Positions 58,738-64,000 of a DNA stretch of 64,000 bases are shown one piece after another. The translations under genes were made by a program, and so were the position numbers. Numbering within the stretch: the first letter of the stretch is position 1; the number at the start of each line of letters is the position of its first letter. The notes beneath the pieces are model-generated. The model was not told the DNA's origin and did not search any database. It worked only from the letters and a program-made list of their open reading frames with translations. The DNA comes from Methanothermococcus okinawensis IH1 (GTDB taxonomy: Archaea > AGJL01 > Methanococci > Methanococcales > Methanococcaceae): contig NC_015636.1 of NCBI RefSeq assembly GCF_000179575.2, positions 907,495 to 971,494 of the forward strand, written 5' to 3'.

Positions 58738-59205
58738 ATGACGGATAATATTGAAATAAATAATATAACTATCTCTTCAATTTCTCACGCCACAGAGGAC
58801 GAAGATAAGGTTTTAGAGGCAATGATATATTTTTTACCAGAAAGTATTGATGAGGAAGACTTAGAGATTGAAACATTAAATTCAGAAGGATGTTTTGGGA
58901 ATCCTATCTTTATCCATAAAATTACAATCGATAAAAATAAAATAGCCAAAGAAGTATTTAACCATATTGTGAAACTTATAAAATCTGATGAGAGAAATAT
59001 AAATAAATTAAAGAAAGACATTGATTTAAGATTAGAAAAAAGCAAGATTTATTTAAGATTCGATAAGCAAAAGGCATATCTTGGAGAATGTAAATTAATA
59101 GATGGGGATGATGTTGTAAGAATTGTTATAAATTTTAAAATTTATATGCCAAAAAATAAAGAACAAAAGGTAAAGGAGCTCATATTGAATGAACTAAAAA
59201 AGTAA
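58738..59205 (+). CDS. Archaeal exosome-associated RNA-binding protein (COG1325 type)
   Basis: 155 residues. ISSISHATEDEDKVLEAMIYFLPE at the N-terminus and LDKQKAYLG-like LRFDKQKAYLGECKL with DDVVRIVINFKIY at the C-terminus match the archaeal RNA-binding family predicted to work with the exosome. No enzymatic motif is present. It probably starts a plus-strand run with the TatD-like gene and the two DUF genes. AGGTGT precedes the ATG. Confidence 0.78.
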   Translation: MTDNIEINNITISSISHATEDEDKVLEAMIYFLPESIDEEDLEIETLNSEGCFGNPIFIHKITIDKNKIAKEVFNHIVKLIKSDERNINKLKKDIDLRLEKSKIYLRFDKQKAYLGECKLIDGDDVVRIVINFKIYMPKNKEQKVKELILNELKK

Positions 59206-59247
59206 AATATAATAATAAAATAATAAAAATAATAGTTGGTGAAAAAT

Positions 59248-60006
59248 GTGAAATTCAAATATAAATATATCGATGCTCACTGCCATATTGAAGATAAAGG
59301 ATTTAACAAAAATAGAGGGGAAGTTGTAGAAACTGCAAAAAATAATAATGTAGAGATGATAACAAGTGGTGCAAATTTTGGAGGATGCATAAGGGCATTG
59401 AAATTTAAAAAAGAATATAATATTTATCTAACGCTAGGTTTTCATCCGGGTAATGTAAATGCAGAGGATAAAATAATAGATAAGGTATATAATCTTATAA
59501 AACAGCACGAAAAAGAAATTTTAGGGGTTGGTGAGGTAGGGCTTGATGCAAATGTTCATAATATCGGTCGTCAAAAGGAAATATTCAATAAATTCATAAA
59601 TTTAGCAGAGGAATTAAATAAACCTATCATAATCCATGGTAGAGGTCTTGAAAGGGAATGTTATAACTTAGTAAATAACAGGGTAATATCTATGTTTCAC
59701 TGTTATAGTGGCGATATAGAGCTCGCAAAGGAATTGATAGATAATAACCATTATATTTCTATATCTACGCTTATCTGTTTTTCAACTCATCATCAAGAAC
59801 TTGTTAAGCATTTGGATTTGGAAAATATCGTGGTTGAAACCGATAGCCCCTATTTATCCCCCATAAAAGGAGAAAAAAACCAGCCTGTAAATGTGATAAA
59901 AGTTGTAGAAAAGATATATGATATAAAAAAGGGTGATGGCACATACAGTTATGATGAAATTGTTAATATTATATATCATAACACAAAAAAATTATTTAAT
60001 ATTTAA
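59248..60006 (+). CDS. TatD-related metal-dependent hydrolase
   Basis: About 252 residues, TIM-barrel phosphoesterase/nuclease-like fold. Metal residues are in IDAHCHIEDKG (HxH, about 8-18), GVGEVGLDAN, PIIIHGRG (about 128), MFHCYSGDIE (about 147) and VVETDSPYL (about 191). Substrate could be DNA ends or a small molecule; archaeal members are little studied. I chose GTG at 59248, after GGTGA, over a TTG at 59236. Confidence 0.82.
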   Translation: MKFKYKYIDAHCHIEDKGFNKNRGEVVETAKNNNVEMITSGANFGGCIRALKFKKEYNIYLTLGFHPGNVNAEDKIIDKVYNLIKQHEKEILGVGEVGLDANVHNIGRQKEIFNKFINLAEELNKPIIIHGRGLERECYNLVNNRVISMFHCYSGDIELAKELIDNNHYISISTLICFSTHHQELVKHLDLENIVVETDSPYLSPIKGEKNQPVNVIKVVEKIYDIKKGDGTYSYDEIVNIIYHNTKKLFNI

Positions 60007-60065
60007 TTTATTTAATGTAAATCGGTGAAAAATATAATGTTATAATTATTTTTTTGGTGATATTT

Positions 60066-60362
60066 ATGGAATGTAATGAAAATACATTTACAGCAAAATT
60101 AATAAGTATAATAAGTGTCGAGGAAGGGCTAAAAAGTGAGTTAGCAGATTGTATAAAAATAAGAGCTCACTTAGATAAAAGAGAATTAAATAAAAATGAT
60201 AAAGTAGCAATACTTAATATTATAGGAACTACAAGTTATCAAGCTTTTTTTATGGATGGAAAGGAAAGTATATCTTACATTAAGTCAAAATTGGATGAGA
60301 TGGGAACTTTATTAAATCATGATTCGGAAGAAATATTAAAAAAATATGTTGAAAGACTTTAA
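60066..60362 (+). CDS. Methanogen conserved protein, DUF749-like
   Basis: 98 residues, mixed alpha/beta: NTFTAKLISIISVEEGLKSE, IRAHLDKRELNKNDKVAILNIIGTTSYQAFF and a helical C-terminus. It resembles the archaeal DUF749 family by memory; this is not verified. There is no catalytic motif. I chose ATG at 60066, after GGTGAT. It is 12 bases before the DUF2096-type gene, suggesting one operon. Confidence 0.65.
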   Translation: MECNENTFTAKLISIISVEEGLKSELADCIKIRAHLDKRELNKNDKVAILNIIGTTSYQAFFMDGKESISYIKSKLDEMGTLLNHDSEEILKKYVERL

Positions 60363-60374
60363 AAAAGTGATAAT

Positions 60375-60902
60375 ATGAAAGATGCACGAGGTATAGATAA
60401 ACAGTGGGTGGTCTTAGCAGAGCTCGCATCTGTATTGGCTAGTCAGGGGGAGATGGTTCCAGAAGAAGCTTTTTTTAGATTGAGATTGGCAAACAATATT
60501 ATTACATATTATCTTCTCGATGAACATTCATCTTTTGAGGTTTTAACAGATGCTGAAAAGGAGCTCTCAAAGGTGCAGATGATACTTTTTGGTTTATGTG
60601 ATGATGAGCTCGCAAAAGAATATTTAGATAAAATGGCTAAGGCTGTAAGAAATGAGTTAAATGTGGAATTTCCACTTAAAAAATCATCATTTAGTCCAGA
60701 AGTCAAAAAAAGAAAGAATATTGAATCCATACGAATAAAATTAAATAAAGAACTCCAAACAGAAATATTGGGGGATTTAAGTGAATGGTATGGGGTTATT
60801 TTTGAATTTAGTAATGAATTGGACGATACTGTTGTAATTGAGGGCAATAAAGACAAAATAAAAAATGCATTAAAGGATTTTTCTATAATTTGGAAATATT
60901 AA
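60375..60902 (+). CDS. Methanogen conserved protein, DUF2096-like
   Basis: 175 residues, helical N-terminal two thirds (QWVVLAELASVLASQGEMVPEEAFFRLRLANNIITYYL) and an alpha/beta C-terminus. It resembles the methanogen DUF2096 family, of unknown function. It contains three GAGCTC motifs within 190 bases. GTGATAAT precedes the ATG. It is convergent with mtrH. Confidence 0.7.
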   Translation: MKDARGIDKQWVVLAELASVLASQGEMVPEEAFFRLRLANNIITYYLLDEHSSFEVLTDAEKELSKVQMILFGLCDDELAKEYLDKMAKAVRNELNVEFPLKKSSFSPEVKKRKNIESIRIKLNKELQTEILGDLSEWYGVIFEFSNELDDTVVIEGNKDKIKNALKDFSIIWKY

Positions 60903-60919
60903 AAATTTTTAGATGTTAT

Positions 60920-60995
60920 ATTGTAATGTGTAGGTGGTGAGAGTATATGTGATAGGAGCTCCTACTTAAAATACTAAAAAGAGATGTATTACAAT
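60920..60995. other. Nested inverted repeats between convergent genes
   Basis: ATTGTAAT (60920-60927) pairs with ATTACAAT (60988-60995). Inside, GTAGG (60930-60934) pairs with CCTAC (60961-60965), next to the 12-bp palindrome TAGGAGCTCCTA (60953-60964). It lies downstream of both the DUF2096-like gene and mtrH, so it may form a terminator-like or 3' end structure on either strand. Confidence 0.35.
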
Positions 60996-61044
60996 TATTT
61001 AAATAAATATAAAATTAAAAAAGAATTTTATTTAATACTCTGGT

Positions 61045-62004
61045 TTATACTAATTTATTAATTGGGTGATTATCCACAGGAGTAACGCCCATTTCTTTTG
61101 CAGCTTCTGCAATAACTGCATCTGTCATTGCTACTGCTGGGAATGCCAGTCTTGCATTATCAATTGGTCCATAAAGAACAAAATCTGCTGAGGTCATTGT
61201 TTGAACAATGTTTGCTCCAATATCACAAACATGATGAACATCTTTTGAGAGTTGTGTTTCTCCTTTTTCTCTTAATCCTTTTCTAAATTCTCTTAACCAG
61301 TCCCATGCAGATGGGATATTATGGACCCCACTTCCAACAGGATATCCGTAGGTGGCTTTTTCAGCAAATGCTGCTCTAACTGCTGGACCTGCTCCATTAC
61401 CTAATGGAGTAACTGCAACATCTACTAATGGATATTTGATACCTGCTTTTTCTGCTAATTCAAGCATACCTGTATCGGCTGTTTTACCACCATTTTCTAA
61501 AACATTTAATTTACCTTGGACTGATGGGTCCATAGGGTCAAAACATAATACAATAGATGCTTCTAAATCACTATCTACTAAGTTTTGGAATTCTGCATCA
61601 TCCATGGAAACATTGATAGAGTTATATATACACTGGTCTGCATATCCTGCTTCTGTTGCTCTTCTTGCAGCAGCCATTCTAGCCTCTCCTGATGTAGAGT
61701 CCAACAACATTGGTCCATCCCATACTTCAGCAACAAAATCAATATATTTTGTTAATGCCTCGGGGTTTCCTCCAAATATCTGGACAAATGCTGCATTTCC
61801 AGTAATATCTTCCATCTCTGCCTGAATATTTATTAACTCTTCTGCTGCGGCTTTGTCAAATATTCCCTTTCTTTCATCCTCTACAATTTTATGTCTTGCA
61901 TAGAATATTGTTCCTGATAATCCTGTTGGGTATTCTCCTGGCTGTCCGCCTACTTTTCTGCCTGCAATTTCAAATACTGCCTGTTCTTTATCGTATGCCC
62001 ACAT
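61045..62004 (-). CDS. mtrH: Tetrahydromethanopterin S-methyltransferase subunit H
   Basis: 319 residues, the soluble methyltransferase that moves the methyl group from methyl-tetrahydromethanopterin to the corrinoid of MtrA. The family start FEIAGRKVGGQPGEYPTGLSGTIFYARH and the barrel motifs LLDSTSGEARMAA and DVAVTPLGNGAGPAVRAAF are seen. Last gene of the mtr operon, 11 bases after mtrG. GAGGTGA precedes the ATG. Confidence 0.95.
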   Translation of the reverse strand: MWAYDKEQAVFEIAGRKVGGQPGEYPTGLSGTIFYARHKIVEDERKGIFDKAAAEELINIQAEMEDITGNAAFVQIFGGNPEALTKYIDFVAEVWDGPMLLDSTSGEARMAAARRATEAGYADQCIYNSINVSMDDAEFQNLVDSDLEASIVLCFDPMDPSVQGKLNVLENGGKTADTGMLELAEKAGIKYPLVDVAVTPLGNGAGPAVRAAFAEKATYGYPVGSGVHNIPSAWDWLREFRKGLREKGETQLSKDVHHVCDIGANIVQTMTSADFVLYGPIDNARLAFPAVAMTDAVIAEAAKEMGVTPVDNHPINKLV

Positions 62005-62015
62005 GTATAATCACC

Positions 62016-62264
62016 TCATTTTAACATTGATAGATAATCGATTAATTTTATAATTAATGGGAATATGTTGTATAATATAAGACCTATCGTTAAACCATAT
62101 AATATACCAGTATCCCTTCCTACTTTTCTACCAGCTGTTTGATATACTTCTGCATTTGTATTTTCTACTTTTGTTTCGAGCTCATCCAACCGTTGCATCA
62201 ATGCCTCATAATCTTTGGGGTCCATTATCACCTGAGGAACAGGCGTTTTTTCATCTTCTCCCAT
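62016..62264 (-). CDS. mtrG: Tetrahydromethanopterin S-methyltransferase subunit G
   Basis: 82 residues: a soluble N-terminal helix (about 12-50, YEALMQRLDELETKVENTNAEV) and one C-terminal membrane helix (about 55-78). It is a small structural subunit of the sodium-pumping Mtr complex. GAGGTGAAATT precedes the ATG. Confidence 0.92.
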   Translation of the reverse strand: MGEDEKTPVPQVIMDPKDYEALMQRLDELETKVENTNAEVYQTAGRKVGRDTGILYGLTIGLILYNIFPLIIKLIDYLSMLK

Positions 62265-62284
62265 AATTTCACCTCAAAAACCAA

Positions 62285-62488
62285 TTATTGATATAGTCTA
62301 ATAATAATAGGTATTGCCAATAAGACAATTCCAAATATAACGCCTATTGCTAATCCTTTAACTGAAGAAGATTCTATACCTGACTCTAATCCTCTATTTC
62401 TTGTAATTAATCCTACTTTATACTCTAATTTATCCATAATAGATTCTATGGATTTAGTGTTTGGTTTATTTGATATTTCTAAACTCAT
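62285..62488 (-). CDS. mtrF: Tetrahydromethanopterin S-methyltransferase subunit F
   Basis: 67 residues with one C-terminal membrane helix ([22 protein letters not shown]). The N-terminal part [19 protein letters not shown] resembles the C-terminal stretch of MtrA, as is known for this family. GGTGAAAAC precedes the ATG. Confidence 0.9.
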   Translation of the reverse strand: MSLEISNKPNTKSIESIMDKLEYKVGLITRNRGLESGIESSSVKGLAIGVIFGIVLLAIPIIIRLYQ

Positions 62489-62498
62489 GTTTTCACCA

Positions 62499-63224
62499 TT
62501 AGAACATTAATATGCCTAATACTAATATTGACATAAACAATCCAATAGATATACCTTGAATTTTTCCATTGTAATATCCAGATTGCCATTTTGCTAAGAG
62601 GGCATTGTAGTTAATAGCCTCTGAAATTATTCTTAACCTACTTTCAACAATTGCCATTTCAGGAGTTATGGGTTTTATTGCAGTTCCTTCTTCTTCTTCA
62701 CCGCCTGCTCCTCCTTCTAACTCTATGATGAAAGGGTCTTCATCTATTGCACCAGGGTCTTTTGAGATACACTCTTTAACTGCTGAACTTATTTTCCCTG
62801 TATCTTCACAATCTATCAAATCTACAATTTCAACTATTTGCCTTCTAAATCTATCTATTGCATCTTTTCCTGCGTTTTCAAGAAATGGAATTGCTCCTTT
62901 TGCCCCAATAATTCCTCCATCATCTCCAATTCCATTTTCATGAAGTGCTTTAAAACACTGTCCTGTAATATGTCCCTGCACCTCAGAACCACATAATACC
63001 ATAAATCGTATATTTGGATTGGAAATATAATTTGCTACAACCTTTTCAATTCCCAAGTTTTCAGTGTGGCATGGTCCTGATATGGCAGCTCCTGCTGAAA
63101 TAGCTGCATCATCCAATCCATGTGACCCAAGGGTAACAACCCCAACACAACTTTCAGGATTCCCTACCACATATTCACCACTTACTATTGGCCATCCTGC
63201 TGCTGGTTCTTTTTTATCTGCCAT
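62499..63224 (-). CDS. mtrA: Tetrahydromethanopterin S-methyltransferase subunit A
   Basis: 241 residues, the corrinoid-carrying subunit. The N-terminal domain has [30 protein letters not shown], the His region near [25 protein letters not shown] (the corrinoid cobalt ligand His lies around here), and [16 protein letters not shown]-terminal membrane helix (about 218-240) anchors it. AAGGTGATAAT precedes the ATG. Confidence 0.95.
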   Translation of the reverse strand: MADKKEPAAGWPIVSGEYVVGNPESCVGVVTLGSHGLDDAAISAGAAISGPCHTENLGIEKVVANYISNPNIRFMVLCGSEVQGHITGQCFKALHENGIGDDGGIIGAKGAIPFLENAGKDAIDRFRRQIVEIVDLIDCEDTGKISSAVKECISKDPGAIDEDPFIIELEGGAGGEEEEGTAIKPITPEMAIVESRLRIISEAINYNALLAKWQSGYYNGKIQGISIGLFMSILVLGILMF

Positions 63225-63235
63225 AAATTATCACC

Positions 63236-63544
63236 TTAAAATTTTATACCCATTAGTAATGCTAATATCGCACCAATACCTAATGTAATCCATACTCCAA
63301 AAAACATAGGTTTAAAATATCCTGCAATACAATAAACTCCTTCACGGTTATCATAAGATTTTAATGGTTTATATCTTGGGTCTAATGATTGTTCATAGGA
63401 TGATACATATTCTTCCAATCTATCTATTTGCTGGTTAATAGGGTCAGTATCTACAAATATTACATCTCCCAATCCTTTTGTAATCTTCCCATTTTCAATG
63501 TTATAAACCAGAGGAATTTCTTTATCGATATACAATATTGCCAT
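63236..63544 (-). CDS. mtrB: Tetrahydromethanopterin S-methyltransferase subunit B
   Basis: 102 residues: a soluble N-terminal part (VDTDPINQQIDRLEEYV) and a C-terminal membrane helix (about 78-100, MFFGVWITLGIGAILALL). Its GGTGAAATT ribosome site at 63546-63554 can pair with an upstream AATTTCACC, which suggests translational control. Confidence 0.92.
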   Translation of the reverse strand: MAILYIDKEIPLVYNIENGKITKGLGDVIFVDTDPINQQIDRLEEYVSSYEQSLDPRYKPLKSYDNREGVYCIAGYFKPMFFGVWITLGIGAILALLMGIKF

Positions 63545-63620
63545 AATTTCACCGATTTATGTTTTTTTAGGTGAAATTTAATGAAATTTTTTATTTCATC
63601 CGATAATTTCACCAATTATT
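63545..63620 (-). promoter_or_regulatory. Candidate RNA switch at the mtrC-mtrB junction
   Basis: In the minus-strand RNA the order is GGTGAAATT (63613-63605), ATGAAAT and ATTTCAT (63599-63581), AATTTCACC (63578-63570), then the mtrB ribosome site GGTGAAATT (63554-63546). The anti-sequence can pair 9 bp with either copy: with the first it forms a nested hairpin leaving mtrB open, with the second it hides the mtrB ribosome site. A two-codon ATG-AAA-TAA follows the first copy. Confidence 0.4.
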
Positions 63621-63650
63621 ATATTCTATTAATGATATACTACTACGGGA

Positions 63651-64000
63651 TTATTCCTCTTTTTTAGGTAATTCTGGGGTGTATAATACACAACATGCAT
63701 CGTTAAGTGATTGTTTTACGAATTTGTAGTATGCTATTGCAAACAATATTAATGATACCACAATAGATATTGCATCTAATTTTGCCATTGAAAATATAAA
63801 CCAGGTTAATAATCCACAGGCTATTGCATTAATAAATGTTCTTTTATGACTTTCGTTTGGACCTAAACAAGCGTTAAATGGATGTAATATAGCCATACCT
63901 GGTGCTATAAATGCCAAGGCTATAATTCCGTTTTTTATTGCTCCTGGTATAATTATGTCTGGGGAAAATCCACCAGCATATGCTGAACAGAAACCAAGTA
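63651..64000 (-). CDS. mtrC: Tetrahydromethanopterin S-methyltransferase subunit C, partial
   Basis: C-terminal 115 or so residues of a polytopic membrane subunit; the N-terminus lies beyond base 64000. The frame is open through the window edge ([23 protein letters not shown]), so the TTG that could be taken as a start near 63917 is internal. Three hydrophobic helices are visible, with [17 protein letters not shown] between them, a hallmark of MtrC. The order C-B-A-F-G-H matches other methanogens. Confidence 0.92.
   Translation of the reverse strand, partial: LGFCSAYAGGFSPDIIIPGAIKNGIIALAFIAPGMAILHPFNACLGPNESHKRTFINAIACGLLTWFIFSMAKLDAISIVVSLILFAIAYYKFVKQSLNDACCVLYTPELPKKEE

Noticed and set aside
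63651-63917. 88-residue protein starting at a TTG near 63917
   Set aside because: The frame is open upstream to the window edge and encodes MtrC sequence, so the TTG is internal.

Overview
The window comes from an AT-rich methanogenic archaeon, almost certainly of the order Methanococcales. A thermophile such as Methanothermococcus is my best guess, but this is inference from gene content. The evidence is a hydrogenotrophic methanogenesis gene set (part of the Mtr methyltransferase operon and the F420-reducing hydrogenase Fru), a selenocysteine UGA with an archaeal SECIS in fruA, a methanococcal archaellum operon, an archaeal thymidylate synthase, a PAN proteasome ATPase, an isopentenyl phosphate kinase, and a branched-chain polyamine synthase typical of thermophiles. 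Ribosome binding sites are nearly all of the GGTGA or GAGGTGA type.

Layout. 1-2590: end of a NicO-type nickel/cobalt transporter, malate dehydrogenase, a small hypothetical and a molbindin-like protein. 2759-10514: carbamoyltransferase, a pentapeptide-repeat protein with a membrane partner, thymidylate synthase, an amidohydrolase and a beta-CASP nuclease. 10742-14470: the fruADGB hydrogenase operon with its TATA box, Sec codon and SECIS. 14510-22627: universal stress protein, BpsA, a PadR regulator divergent from a gate-domain membrane protein, a radical SAM/TIM-barrel pair and anaerobic ribonucleotide reductase NrdD. 22731-24578: a truncated NTP-pyrophosphohydrolase remnant and a HEAT-repeat protein. 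24579-34877: archaellum operon flaB1-B2-B3-C-D-E-F-G-H-I-J. 34953-44699: radical SAM protein, flavoprotein, PAN, MBF1, IPK, CofA, BirA, a metallo-beta-lactamase-fold protein, CofC and an MTH1187-family protein. 44901-50762: tungstate transporter wtpA facing wtpBC, then two tandem dockerin-bearing substrate-binding proteins, the second with an internal stop. 50860-53683: DadD and TldD. 53942-58273: porCDABEF. 58738-60902: an exosome-associated RNA-binding protein, a TatD-like hydrolase and two methanogen DUF proteins. 61045-64000: mtrH, G, F, A, B and part of mtrC.

How the genes fit together. Fru supplies reduced F420, CofA and CofC belong to F420 synthesis, and Mtr couples methyl transfer to sodium export. 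Por, BirA (biotinylation of pyruvate carboxylase, which is not in this window) and malate dehydrogenase lie on the acetyl-CoA to pyruvate to oxaloacetate to malate assimilation route. NicO, Wtp and the molbindin supply nickel and tungstate or molybdate to such enzymes. DadD recycles the 5'-deoxyadenosine made by radical SAM enzymes, of which two are encoded here.

Most unusual signals: (1) the palindrome GAGCTC, often extended to GGAGCTCC, occurs about 70 times by hand count where base composition predicts about four or five, in all codon frames and in intergenic DNA; (2) flaC is split by an A10 run that puts most of the protein out of frame, so it may be phase variable, frameshifted during expression, or a sequencing error; (3) tandem solute-binding proteins share a 278-bp perfectly identical signal-peptide and dockerin cassette, and one has a CAG-to-TAG type stop; (4) FlaB1 carries a tandemly duplicated domain; (5) the mtrC-mtrB junction can form two mutually exclusive hairpins over the mtrB ribosome binding site. 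No tRNA, rRNA, CRISPR array, insertion sequence or replication origin was recognised.
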